From contig BFEA01000519.1 of NCBI GenBank assembly GCA_003427395.1, forward strand, positions 20,291 to 42,789: a DNA stretch of 22,499 bases, in the 5' to 3' direction. Made by a program: the position numbers and the translations under genes. The notes under the pieces are model-generated. The model ran no database searches. It was not told where the DNA came from and saw only the letters and a list, made by a program, of their open reading frames with translations. This document shows positions 1-9,344 of the stretch, piece by piece; the first letter of the stretch is position 1, and each line of letters starts with the position of its first letter. The DNA comes from Chara braunii. Taxonomy: Eukaryota > Streptophyta > Charophyceae > Charales > Characeae.

Positions 1-1150
1 GGGGGAGGGTATTGCTGCTGCTCACACGTGCAGGACTGGAGAGGGTAACTGAACGGGTCGCGTTTGCCGGCGCGGGTTTGGGAAGTGGAGAGGGGGCAGT
101 GCTTGGCGGCGTTGGAGATGCGGTTTCTGTGGTGGGGCGTTTGGAAAACGGATTCTTGATGGCCTTTCCCTTCGTTTCGCACTTGTACAGCGTGTCGCTC
201 CTGCATGTAGACGCCCCACGTTTTCGGTCGTCCACTCTGGCAAGGGTGCTTTATGTCACAGCGGTCTCCGTTGGTTGTGATGTGGATACTGTGTCGGTGT
301 TGATGGTGGAGAAGCAACGGTAGACGACGCTCTCTTCAGCACATTATTGGAGCGAATTAGGTGTCTGCGATCTTGTATTGTGTTGTTGTGAGCGCAGCTT
401 GCTGCGAAAAAACTTCATTGCGCTTGGGGCGCATGTTTAATTTTATAATTTTGATTCCTTCTGTCTTTCGTCAGTTTGTAGATCGTGATTGATCACTCAC
501 TTCACATCGAATGGTCTTCCTCATGAAACACGAGTAGTCCTTGGCTTGTTGGATGTAAATTCACACATCTCATCTTCCTGTGCTTGTGCCATTGTCGGTT
601 GTTGGCTTTTTTTTTTTTTTTCTTGTTTTCACGAGTTATCCCAATGCCAAACAAAAGACGTGTTTGTGTTTCAGTTGAACACTCGCAGGAAGACAAAGTG
701 CAGCGCACCGTACAGCATAAGATGTCCGACAAAACATATATTGAACATGCAATGGCACACTGCATCAACGCAATGAAATAACAACACACAATATCGACGC
801 AATGAAATAGGCACACACACAATGCCAACACATACTGGAAATCGACGAAAGAAACTTTCAAAGGGATTCGCGAAATCGTTCAACAATTCATAACGGAGAA
901 TTCAAAATCGAAGGCAGGTGGGGAACAAGTTCCAGCCCCACCCGAAAGACGAACAGTGCTCCGTCTACTAAACTGCGCCCGCTANGCCAAAAAAGGCGCA
1001 CTTCACACCCGCAGTGCGTCGTGTTCGCACTACACAACTTCAACGCCAATCACAGAAATCAAGAAAATGGATGCCGACGCACATCCACGAACGACGACGA
1101 CAACAAAGCATGACCCTCGACGCAAACTACCGACCCCAAAAGCGAGACAT
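1..1150. other. Left flank, no recognisable gene
   Basis: No protein family could be recognised here. On the minus strand a frame stays open from about 265 to the left edge and reads as a Ser/Thr/Pro-rich segment after a short basic stretch. It could be part of an exon or a retroelement linker, but it has no motif. A 29-bp period is visible around 768-810 (ACGCAATGAAATA twice, at 768 and 797). A small inverted repeat with arms GGTGGGG/CCCCACC lies at 917-942, with GGAAC-AA-GTTCC nested inside. A poly-T run is at 607-621. One ambiguous base is at 985. Confidence 0.3.
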
Positions 1151-1155
1151 AACAT

Positions 1156-1383
1156 AGCTACCCAATCAAGGTTAGACGGAACAACGAATCTGCCCTCCGG
1201 CCATGGCTACAATGAATGCACTACCATGCGCTGCCGTCCACCATGGGAAACACGACCCTCCACACAAACCACCAACCCCGATGGGGGACAGATGCTAGCG
1301 ACCCAATCAAGGCAGGATGAAACAACGATTCTGCCCTCCGGCCATTGCTGCAGTGAATGCACTTCCACTCACTGCCGTCCACA
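1156..1383. repeat. 87-bp direct repeat, two copies 141 bp apart
   Basis: The segment 1156-1242 recurs at 1297-1383 with about 15 mismatches in 87 positions and no gap. Shared cores include ACCCAATCAAGG, TCTGCCCTCCGGCCAT and CTGCCGTCCAC. In the plus-strand reading frame, both copies give ATQSR-x-D-x-TT-x-LPSGH followed by ECT and CRP. The repeat lies just past the end of the minus-strand Harbinger transposase frame (stop at 1396), so it may be a subterminal repeat of that element. An unrelated tandem duplication is equally possible. Confidence 0.75.
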
Positions 1384-1395
1384 TGTGAACATGAC

Positions 1396-2636
1396 TCAAT
1401 CGTGTTTCATTTGTTCCGCCAAAGCATTTCGCAGGACCAACGCTTCGTCTGTCGACGTCATCATCGACACAGGCTGAAGGGGAGGTTCCATCCCGAGGTC
1501 CACACGACGTCGTACACCATTAGCGTCGACCTCCCATAATAGATTCTCGTCTAAGGGGATTCCTGCATTGATCGGTATGTTGTGCAGTATGCACACAGCG
1601 GTGAACTGCTGCGAGAGTGTGTCCAGGTTTATCTTTTGTGTCCGCAGAAACAGCCGCCACATGCCCTTCAGCCTGCCGAACGCCCTCTCCACCACTCCCC
1701 TCGCCACCTTCTGCTTGTTGTCAAACCGCTCCTCGTCGACGTGCTGATTGATGCCTCCGTACGGGACGACCATCCATTCCGAAGGGGGGTAGCCATTGTC
1801 CGCCAGAACGTACCCGTTCGTCTTCACACCGAACGACAGTGCCACGGGGGGACCACGGAACAACGACCCGTCCTCCGCGCGCAGCGACAGGCTGGGCAAC
1901 TGCAGCACCCTGATGTCGTGGCAGCTACCTGGGTATCCCATGTGCACGTCGAGCACATGCAAGTCCAGGTCGACGACAACCTGCGCGACGATGGAGAAAC
2001 GACGCTTCCTGTCATAGTAGTTTTCGCTCGGAGCGTTCGCCGGCTTGTCAACGTAGATATGAGTACAATCAATGCAGTCGTGGCAGTTGGGGAACCCTAT
2101 ATCAGCAAACGCCCGCAGAACGACGAGTTAAGGAACCCCTGCCGGCCACGCAATTTTCTCTCCAAACACCCGTAGCAGCGTGGCAGTCACGTCACCGACG
2201 ACAATCAGCCCAGAAGCTCGTCCAATCCCGAAGTTGCAAGTGCTGCTCTCGTACGTCTCCCCTGAAGCCCACCTGTACAGTGCATAGGCCACAATCTGGT
2301 CCGGCTGCAAAGGCTCCCTGTAGAACATTGCTTGAGGTCTTCCCACGTACCTCCTATCCTGCGCTTCACCCACCAACGCGGCGTCGCACAAGGAATCACT
2401 CTGCAACCCAATGCGTAGCACAGCTCAGCAACAACCTCTGATGTTGCCACGTATTTGGCCCCATCGCCCGGCGCTTGCGTCAATGTCCTCCGTCTACGCG
2501 CGCGCAACTGCTCCTTCAGTCGCCCCAGCGCCCTCTCCTGCTGACATGGAAGACCGATCATGGACACGGACGCCGCCACGGCCTCCATCTCACAAGGCGT
2601 CAACACATCACGTCTACCATCTGTGCTGCCCTCCAT
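1396..2636 (-). pseudogene. PIF/Harbinger-type DDE transposase (ALP1-like), broken
   Basis: This is a decayed nuclease-type transposase of the PIF/Harbinger superfamily (DDE_Tnp_4). It would cut and paste its own element in the nucleus. The likely start is the ATG at 2636 (MEGSTDGRR...), followed by an Arg-rich stretch and WWVKRRIGGTWEDLKQ near 2330-2370. There the frame shifts, and the reading resumes with FYREPLQPDQIVAYALYRW. Some N-terminal residues appear lost at the junction. An in-frame TAA lies at 2128-2130 just after KIAWPAGVP. Downstream the core is well preserved. The first catalytic Asp is in CIDCTH (codon 2068-2070; the family usually has IDGTH). The second is in LADNGYP (1798-1800). 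The Glu is in VVERAFGRLK (1687-1689), 36 residues later, which is normal spacing. YPGSCHDIRVL and the C-terminal LHNI motif are also present. The stop is TGA at 1396. No partner Myb-like ORF was found and the terminal inverted repeats were not identified. Confidence 0.92.
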
Positions 2637-3270
2637 AGCTGCTACGTGAACACAGTCCTCTCTGTCCGCTGCCGACGAAAGGTGGCCCCTTTTCTCTGCT
2701 TACACTCCCTCGCACGGAAACGACGAGCAAGGCGTAGTCGACGTGTGCAGAGGTCCACGACGATGGACGCACCACACGCTGCCCGCGCACTAGCAACGGC
2801 CTCGGGACGGACCCTCCGCCACCGCTGAGCCCCTTTCCGCATAACGCCGTCCTCGCGCTGCCAGCCATACGTCGCCGTCGTCGTCGCAGCTGTCATTCGA
2901 ATTTCGAATTTCAAATGCCCACGCCCTTGGGGTTAAATTTTTTTTCGCGTCGCCCGCCGCCTGCCGTTTCCCGCCTCGAGTCGCAGGACCACGCTGCCTC
3001 CCCACGGACAAAAGAATCTGGACCAAGGACGACCAACCCCGCGGCCGCTAATTTACGTATGAAAATGGTCGCGGGGAAGCCACAAGGAAACATCCTCGGG
3101 GGAGATCCCCAAGGATGAGTGGAACGACGCCGCAAATTCCCCTAAAAAAACACAAGGACATTTCCTTGTGGCTCAAGGAACTTGTAAGGAGTGTCTAACG
3201 AGGCCCTATGACTGAAGTATAAATTAACGTACTCGAGTCTCTGGCCTGTATTGTGACTGTTTCAAACAAA
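2637..3270. other. GC-rich flank upstream of the transposase
   Basis: This stretch lies upstream of the transposase start, on its minus strand. It is GC-rich from 2640 to about 3060, then more mixed. It has several overlapping open frames on the minus strand, all Arg/Ala-rich, as expected from GC-rich DNA; none has a motif. It may hold the 5' leader and left terminus of the Harbinger element. ATTCGAATTTCGAATTTCAAA at 2897-2915 is a short direct and inverted repeat on the AT-richer edge. Confidence 0.4.
3078..3173. repeat. Nested short inverted repeats
   Basis: AGCCACAAGGAA (3078-3089) is matched perfectly in inverted orientation by TTCCTTGTGGCT (3162-3173). Inside lie a second hairpin, CATCCTCGGGGG-AGA-TCCCCAAGGATG (about 3091-3117, one mismatch), and a third, CACAAGGA-CATT-TCCTTGTG (3151-3170), which competes for the outer arm. 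Such clustered hairpins are common near transposon ends. No element boundary could be fixed. Confidence 0.6.
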
Positions 3271-4048
3271 TTGGTTGGGCCCTAACCCGATGGCCTCAGG
3301 CACTTCAACACAACCTCTGCAGTTGGATCCTGTTCAACTACCGGAACCACGATTGGGACGCATTGGAGCTTTTTTCAATCCATCGACAACCATCGATCCC
3401 ATACATCCACGGGCATCCTTCTTTACATTGACATCAGATTTCACTTGTTCCGAACATCCACAACCAGCCCTTCATCAATGGTTTTGGTTCATCGAGATGT
3501 GACACTTACCCAGGCTCGAGGACTGCGTCGATACTTGTCGTGGTCCCAATGCCTTCGCCGGTCACTGTATAAGTCACAAGAGCCTGACCAGCCAACAAAG
3601 TCTGCGAAGCCTCTCGTGCCTTGCAGCGCACGTCTGCCCCCCGCGCTCATCGCATACGCGAACCTGCGCACACACAGCCAGTCAGATCACATTGAGACCG
3701 AGTCATTCTCCTCGCCTGTTTTTGGCTGAGGGCTATACTGCAGGCTGACCTACAGGTATCAACTGTGTCTGTCTAGGTCATCGCCACACCCTTTGGTCGC
3801 TACTACTCTCTTTCTGTTGTCCCTGCTGGTCTGAGTCAATTCAGTTTGGACGGTAAGGCCTTCCGTCATGAACCCGTTAGCCTATTGAATTGGCCACCAT
3901 CCACCCTCTCCTCCGTGCCACTCCCAAATTCCTGGTTCCTCCACTCATGGTCGTCATCAACCTCAAAGCCCTCAGTCTCTCTCTCCTTCCTTCCACTCCT
4001 AGCAAGACCCAAACCCACCTCTCTACAACTGTCTTCTTCTCTCCTTCC
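3271..4048. other. Unassigned sequence
   Basis: No recognisable coding domain. The plus strand has a 75-codon frame (3275-3502) and a 94-codon frame (3445-3729) without known motifs. The region is pyrimidine-rich on the plus strand toward 3980-4048, just before the LTR-like repeat begins. It could be the internal part of a decayed retroelement or a host intergenic region. Confidence 0.3.
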
Positions 4049-4484
4049 TGTAACGCCCAACCTCACGCCCGACGCGACTTCCTGATCGGAGTGGGAATGG
4101 GCCTAGAAGTGCGAAAAGCGGGTGTGCCAAGGATTTTAGGAAAGTGCGGGTGGAGTCCCAGGTCAGAACTGAGATCTCCGGTGGCAAGTTTCAGGGATGC
4201 AAATGCAAGAGGGTAGGCAAGGATCGGCGTCCTGTTTTATGCTTTCGGAAGCGGAGCTACCGCCTCCGTTGGTTCCGTCGTCTGGGTCGGACTCGATCTG
4301 GTGAACCGTCGGGACGCTATGGCTATCTCGCTGGCCGATCACCTGCGACGCCGAACGTCGGAGGTCTCGGAATCCGACACGGTCAGCCTCAATCGAAGGT
4401 TGTGCGCCCATTGTTCTTCCTCCGAGCGAATCTGTCGGATGAAGCCGGTGGCTCGGTAATCGACTAATCGTGGTTCTGCAGGCA
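4049..4484 (+). repeat. LTR-like dispersed repeat, copy 1
   Basis: Starts TGTAACGCCCAACCTCACGC, the kind of TGT... terminus typical of plant-type Ty3/gypsy LTRs. The first ~170 bp match copies at 4486 and 13727 closely: GCGACTTCCTG, GAAGTGCGAAAA, CCAAGGATTTT and GGTGGAGTCCC are shared with copy 2 in order. Weaker similarity to copy 2 continues to about 4380 (GGTCTCGGAATCCGA versus GTCTCGGGGTCCGA). If the unit ends at the CA at 4483-4484, it is ~436 bp and abuts copy 2. It contains no gene; open frames here are read-through. An LTR identity is inferred from the terminus and from dispersal, not from paired LTRs. Confidence 0.6.
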
Positions 4485-4485
4485 G

Positions 4486-4850
4486 TGTGACGCCCCAACC
4501 TCACGCCCAGCGCGACTTCCTGTTCGGAGTGGGATGGGGGCCCGGAAGTGCGAAAAAGGGGTCTGCCAAGGATTTTTGGAAAGTGGGGGTGGAGTCCCAG
4601 GTCGGAACTGGAATCTCCTGTGTCGAGTTTCAGGTGTAGAAGTGCAAGTGTCTTCTGGCTCAGAGTTGGGGCGATGATCGATCGTGTGGCCTGGGCCGGG
4701 TTGGGGTGCTACGGGTATCTCTGTGGGAATGCTCGTACCGCTGCCGGCCGTCGCAAGTCTCGGGGTCCGATGAAGACGAGCTGGGTTCTCGTCGCCTTGT
4801 CCTGGGGTGGGTTCGTTGCTTGACCCTCGCCTGTCGATACCCGCCGAGCT
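4486..4850 (+). repeat. LTR-like dispersed repeat, copy 2
   Basis: Starts TGTGACGCCCCAACCTCACG and follows copy 1 almost directly, in the same orientation. Its right edge is uncertain: recognisable similarity to copy 1 fades after about 4780. Two LTR-like units head to tail with no internal region suggest a recombination product, a nested insertion, or a tandem satellite built from an LTR. Divergence between the copies is appreciable, so the duplication is not recent. Confidence 0.6.
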
Positions 4851-5013
4851 GCTGACACTCAAAGCACGGCGGATGGGGCAACAACTGGGCTATGGAATCC
4901 CAGGGGATCACAAGTAACCGGTGGTAGGGGAGGACGGTATAGTAGGGAGGGAAGTCAGTGGTGATGGCATATTGCTGGTTTCGGCTGTCGGGATAATCGG
5001 GAATCCGCGGGTC

Positions 5014-5721
5014 TCAGTTGATGGCTAGCTGGAAGTCGCCCCTGCACAGTCGCTCGCTTTCAGTTCGGCATGGGTACTCAAGGTGCCCAGGGTTCCGTAG
5101 GTGGCGATGTTGTCGGATCCGTTGCCGGCGGATCTGTTCCCTCTCCCAATATGCTCGGTATTCCGGGTGCCTCAGGCTTTCACGATCAGTGATCCAGAAA
5201 GGGGAATCTATCGCCATGTCTCGTTCAACCGGATTCATGCATACACATTTTCCTACATAGTTGGCTTTTGCACGCGCCCGCGTAGATGGCAAGTCTGCGG
5301 ACGACTGCTGTTTCACACGTGCGTGCGCACCGGCCAGTTGATCAGATCCTAAACTGCGCAAATAATCAAGGAGCGATCCGTCAGCGTACCAGCTTAAGCA
5401 TGCAGCTAGTTCCCTCAGGCTATCAATCTCGTTCCGTTTGGGACATTCACAAAGCATACACACCCAGCGATCCCCGTATGTCGGAGGGCCTCGGGACCTT
5501 AATGTGTCCCGACCCGTATCGCAGATGGGGATTCCATCATTCCTATCGAGATCTGTGGTGCTAAGTCTATTCGGGGTTGCCGGCCGGTCTCGTGGGTGCG
5601 CGTGTAAGTCATGCTCGTCATATCTTCTGGCGAAATTCGACTCGTTTTTTAATGTCCAGAAATTCACGTTATAGGCCTTTAAAGTCATGTTTAGGTTTCT
5701 TTGAATTTTCATGACGGTCAA
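5014..5721 (-). CDS. Unrecognised 235-codon open reading frame
   Basis: A continuous minus-strand frame of 235 codons, ATG at 5721 and TAA at 5014. It is the longest uninterrupted frame in its part of the window apart from transposon genes. The middle is cysteine-bearing (WVCMLCECPKRNEIDSLREL and later GKCVCMNP). The C-terminal third is very charged (EYRAYWEREQIRRQRIRQHR) and could form a helix or bind nucleic acid. No signal peptide or membrane segment is evident. I do not recognise the family. It sits just right of two LTR-like units pointing the other way, so it may be a gag-like or non-autonomous element protein, a host exon, or chance. The overlapping plus-strand frames look less protein-like. 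Confidence 0.35.
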   Translation of the reverse strand: MTVMKIQRNLNMTLKAYNVNFWTLKNESNFARRYDEHDLHAHPRDRPATPNRLSTTDLDRNDGIPICDTGRDTLRSRGPPTYGDRWVCMLCECPKRNEIDSLRELAACLSWYADGSLLDYLRSLGSDQLAGAHARVKQQSSADLPSTRARAKANYVGKCVCMNPVERDMAIDSPFWITDRESLRHPEYRAYWEREQIRRQRIRQHRHLRNPGHLEYPCRTESERLCRGDFQLAIN

Positions 5722-6112
5722 ATTTGCTCAATCGTTTGTACTCGACTTTTGCAGATTTGAAATCAGTTCTCGTTGGCTGTTTTTTGCTCTGCTCTAGATC
5801 CCGTGATTTTACTACCTTCGTTTTCAAGCTTCTATTTCCTTAGTATTATGAGTGTAAAGAACCAGGATTACCAACCCGTCTGTTCGGCTTACAAAGTTTT
5901 TGGTTAGTTTTTTTGTCATTAGATTTGGTTCCGGAAAAGTCTCTTGTGTTTGCAAAAACAAAACTACATTCACTGTACACTACTGACTGGTCGTTTCGGC
6001 ATCCACTAAAATCTCCATAAATTGGAGACCTTTTCGTTGGCCATGATTAAAAGTCACATGTTCACTTAAAAAATAGGCTCGTTTTTTCAACTGTGTTGTC
6101 GACCTCGAATAT
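5722..6112. other. AT-rich stretch before the RT element
   Basis: AT-rich, T-run-bearing sequence with many stops in all frames and no recognisable gene. It may contain the 5' leader of the plus-strand reverse-transcriptase element, whose first clearly coding residues appear after about 6270. Confidence 0.35.
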
Positions 6113-6725
6113 ATGCTACTTTTGAGGCGGTTTTTTAATGACATTTGCGCACGGAATGGCGCAAAATCGACCATTGTTTCTCGAAAAATGTTATATTTCC
6201 TTTGTGTTTTTCTGTCTATAGGATTTCTCTGGTTTTGGTTTGTTTCTCTGGTTTTTACGAATCCACTGTTTATGGGGGAATTGGTCTTCGTCAAGAACTG
6301 GGTACCGGACACCCCGTTCCACAGGGAGTGGGGAACTGATCAGAGAAATAAGATCATTGTGGAGAAAACAGTGGAGGAGGACGAGGAGGATGAATTGACG
6401 GAGGAAGAGAGACAGTATCTGGAGACGCAAAAATCGAAAACACTAAGGAATAAAGCAACCCAGGATGATGTGAAAAAAAAGTCTTATGGGAGTCCCCGTA
6501 GGAATGCTTTTCTTCCCTTAGCATCCATGTGCTTGGTAGAGGGCATGTCGATGGCACTCAAAGGCATGATTTGGGCCCTTGAAACATTCAATCATCTTGC
6601 GCTCATTGATTTCAGGGGTTACCGCCTGTTAATGGAATGATCCGAGGATGATATCCGCAAGTCTGTAGAAAGGGCGTTGGATATGACGTTTTCCCCTTCA
6701 GTGGAGACGGTGTCTTTCCCCCCCC
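6113..6725 (+). pseudogene. RT element, N-terminal segment
   Basis: The first clear coding segment. From about residue 60 it reads as a soluble protein with an acidic stretch (EKTVEEDEEDELTEEERQYL), then a basic stretch (RNKATQDDVKKKSYGSPRRN). The first ~60 residues are hydrophobic and may be upstream non-coding sequence read as protein. The frame hits TGA at 6638-6640 where the sense continues unchanged (SEDDIRKSVERALDMTFSP), so this looks like a Trp-to-stop mutation. It then runs into an eight-C tract (6718-6725) after which the continuation is in a different frame. Part of the decayed RT element; function of this region unknown. Confidence 0.6.
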
Positions 6726-6726
6726 T

Positions 6727-7488
6727 ATGTCATTGATGGATACCAACAAATATTCCCTCCCCAATCCGTCGGTCTCCATCAAGGGCAATAGGCCACCCCA
6801 AAACCCTACCCCCCTTGCTGAACTGAAACGCATATGGAATGTAGGGAGACCTTATTTGAAGTGTCGGTGCGGCCTCACGGGTAAGACGGACTGTGGTAAC
6901 AGACCTGCGTGGTTCGACCACCTGCTGTGGTACCTCATGTTCAATTTGGACGTCATGTTTCCTGACGCCCCGACCACCAGGGCCAAGGTATCCTCCCTCT
7001 TCCAATGTCTCGCTGGAAGCTGGAAGCCTCTGGTCCCGACTTCCATTGCATTTGGGTATTTTCGAGGTATCATGATGACGCTCGCAAAAAAAAGCATTAC
7101 CAATCCAGCTACCACCATGGATAACGTGCTAGATGGGGTGAATGGTGCTCACAGGAAGGCCTTCAAAGAAGCGGCGAAGATCCTCCTTACCACCAAATAC
7201 CTCAAGAAGAGAACGAGGAATGAGGTCTCAACTCCGGCAAATAGGAGGGCTAGGATAAAACATAACTCGTCCCTTGACGGGTTTGTCCGGCTCCACTGGG
7301 CTCCCGTGGTAGCACAGGCTGCTGTTGCAGTGGCTTTACCTACAGCAGTGGTTGTCCATCCTGCAGACACCGCAGTTGCGCCTGCTGCTGGATTATTACC
7401 TGTTGTTGCATCCTTGGATATGGTCCCAACTGCTAATGCCATCGCTGATGGCCCGGTCCCTGTGTTCACTCCCCAATGCCTGTGCTAG
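6727..7488 (+). pseudogene. RT element, second segment with CRCG motif
   Basis: A 253-codon stretch that continues the previous segment after two single-base shifts, one in the C-run at 6718-6725 and one near 6741-6744. It contains YLKCRCGLTGKTDCGNRP, a compact cysteine cluster that could bind metal, then WFDHLLWYLMFNLDV and LLTTKYLKKRTRNE. The final 80 residues are an Ala/Val/Pro-rich, low-complexity linker ending PVPVFTPQC. No known domain was assigned. The TAG stop at 7486-7488 may be original or a mutation, since coding-like sequence continues in other frames beyond it. Confidence 0.6.
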
Positions 7489-7804
7489 CAATAGACCCCT
7501 CCACCCCCCCGGATTCGATAATCCCCACGCTCACGGGCAAGAGGGTATCTGCACCGCTGGAGTTTGCGCAGAGTGTCAATGCCCCTATTGGGAGGAGAGG
7601 AACCAGGAGCCCGTGGAGTTTGCACCGCAATGTCATTGGCAACTAACGAACTTCGTTGCGGACGTTGTCAATAACTCTGTGATGCGCAGGTACGCAGGGG
7701 AAGGATTTGTAAGGGCCCATCAGGTAGGATGCAATGACAGGCATTTGAGGATCCCCCGTCATCAAAGAGGAAGTTTGTTCATATCCGATGCGAAGGAAGA
7801 GTGA
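7489..7804 (+). pseudogene. RT element, third segment, frame unclear
   Basis: Two overlapping frames are protein-like here. One begins LAIDPSTPPDSIIPTLTGKR and runs to about 7640. The other ends in GCNDRHLRIPRHQRGSLFIS before a TGA at 7802-7804. They probably represent one original reading frame with a shift in between. The following 7805-7965 is T-rich, with several stops and no convincing coding; it could be an insertion, an intron or decayed coding sequence. Confidence 0.45.
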
Positions 7805-7965
7805 TGGAAAGGATCAGATTTAAGAAACCTTCTTGAAAAAATCTTTCTCAGTTTCTCACAGCCTCGCTGATGACGATTTTTTCTTCAATTGTGTTTAGAT
7901 AGACTTATGATGACCTTATCAGTACTAAGTTTTATCAACCGTGTTCTGCCTTCAGGAAGTCTTAC

Positions 7966-8878
7966 TTGCATAAATGGTACCAAGAGATGACTGAGAAGGA
8001 GGTACGTCCCTGCGCTGGCCAACGCCTCCTCCCGTTCCACCACCCTGGAACCCTAGGAATGACTCAACCTATTGAATCCCCCTCTACCCATCTGCTCACC
8101 ATAGATACGGCGTTAGTCTCGAACCCTACGACTAGGGATGTGATCTCAAACGGACTCGGTCATATCCCCCTACGCAACCCCGATAAGGCCCAGTTTGTAG
8201 CAACCTACATGAAAGTTTGAGGGGATACCTTTCCATTTTGACCAACCATGGCTTTATCCCTACTGCACTAATTAAACACCTGACCAGTATTATGAGGAAT
8301 GAACTGATGAGGAGATTGAGAACTGGTGTTCACCACTTTGACACCAAGATGAGGACCACCCAATTTAAGGAAGAGGTAGAGCTCCTAACGAGTTTTTCAT
8401 ATATTGCGGGTACGACAAAGGCTGCGAATACCCCGTTTTTTGTATGCAAAAACTTTATTAGAGCCTTGGCTCTCGAGAGGTTGTTTGGGCCTGACTTTGA
8501 ATATCGAAGCATTTCAGAGAAGGAGATATTCTCGGAGGCCAGAAATTCGGCGGCGAATTGTTTTCAATTCTTGAAACTGGACATCAATAACATCCCTTGT
8601 ATTATGGCAATCTATAAAGTTAACAACATAAGAATGTCATCAGATGGTTGACTAACGCGTCCAATTCTTTCCTCACTAAGGCCTCTCGAGTGTGTGATCA
8701 GGCTTTCAAAACGTTGAAACCCGCAGTCATGACTCACTGCGGCGGGAGATTATCATCAGGTGGATTCATCGTTTTTTGTGGATTATTGACTGTGTATAGG
8801 AATACTGCTACAATCTGTCGGGGAGTATTTTTACGGTCTTTTCAAGTGACATTTCGAGATGTTTCGGAAACATCCTGA
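7966..8878 (+). pseudogene. RT element, segments just upstream of RT core
   Basis: Three consecutive frames read as one protein. The first (7966-8220) includes LHKWYQEMTEKE and PLRNPDKAQFVATYMKV and stops at TGA 8218-8220. The second (8217-8651) starts in the overlapping ATGA and includes RTTQFKEEVELLTSFSYIAG, FFVCKNFIRALALERLFGP and IPCIMAIYKV. The third (8648-8878) includes LTNASNSFLTKASRVCDQAF and HCGGRLSSGG. The phrase IPCIMAIYKV ... LTNA resembles the region that precedes RT motifs 1-2 in this type of enzyme (K.H K ...R). The frame degrades after about 8780, before any catalytic motif. Confidence 0.6.
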
Positions 8879-8919
8879 CAGATAAGTCACATGATGGATT
8901 GTTGGATGCTATTAGTTTT

Positions 8920-9190
8920 TTTTAACAGCCATTTCATCAACATGGACATATTATATTTTTTTAACGAAATTAAAATTGACTTTTTTGGCCGAAATCCGGT
9001 CCAAACTTTTGGCTCCTGGGGTCCAGCGTTCCTAGAACACCGGACCCCTAGATGTATCTACATCTAGGGGTCTCAGAACGCTGGACCCCCAGAAGCCAAA
9101 AATTCTGGACCGGATTTTGGCCCAAAAAGTCAATTTTAATTTCGTTCAAAAAATATAATATGTCCGTCTTTGACAAAATGGTTATTTTTT
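8920..9190. mobile_element. Foldback (hairpin) element, MITE-like
   Basis: A near-perfect inverted repeat about 270 bp long centred at 9057. CCCCTAGATGTA (9045-9056) faces TACATCTAGGGG (9059-9070) across a two-base loop. The arms extend about 130 bp outward with few mismatches: GACATATTATATTTTTT, AACGAAATTAAAATTGAC, ATCCGGTCC and GGTCCAGCGTT all recur in inverted orientation. No coding capacity. Both sides are flanked on the plus strand by a run of T (8915-8923 and about 9184-9190), possibly a T-rich target duplication. It lies in the gap where the RT motifs of the surrounding element are missing. A hairpin of this kind fits a non-autonomous DNA transposon; the superfamily cannot be told. Confidence 0.8.
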
Positions 9191-9344
9191 GTGAAATTGG
9201 CATTCAGACATTTATCCTCCCATAAAGGACAGAGGTTTATACGGTGTTCATATCACAAGAATGGCTCACTCTCTTGCTCCAAAGTAAAATCTCCAGCTGA
9301 GGGGTCGGTGTAATCTCTATATTTCCAAATATGAATACCGGTTT

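Noticed and set aside
502-861. 119-codon minus-strand frame with Cys-rich N-terminus
   Set aside because: Crosses the poly-T run (read as Lys) and a short tandem repeat; no recognisable domain.
1582-2175. 197-codon plus-strand frame
   Set aside because: It is the antisense of the Harbinger transposase core, which has clear catalytic motifs on the minus strand.
4144-4862. 100-130-codon frames on both strands in the LTR-like repeats
   Set aside because: They follow the repeat copies rather than any protein and include no gag or pol motif.
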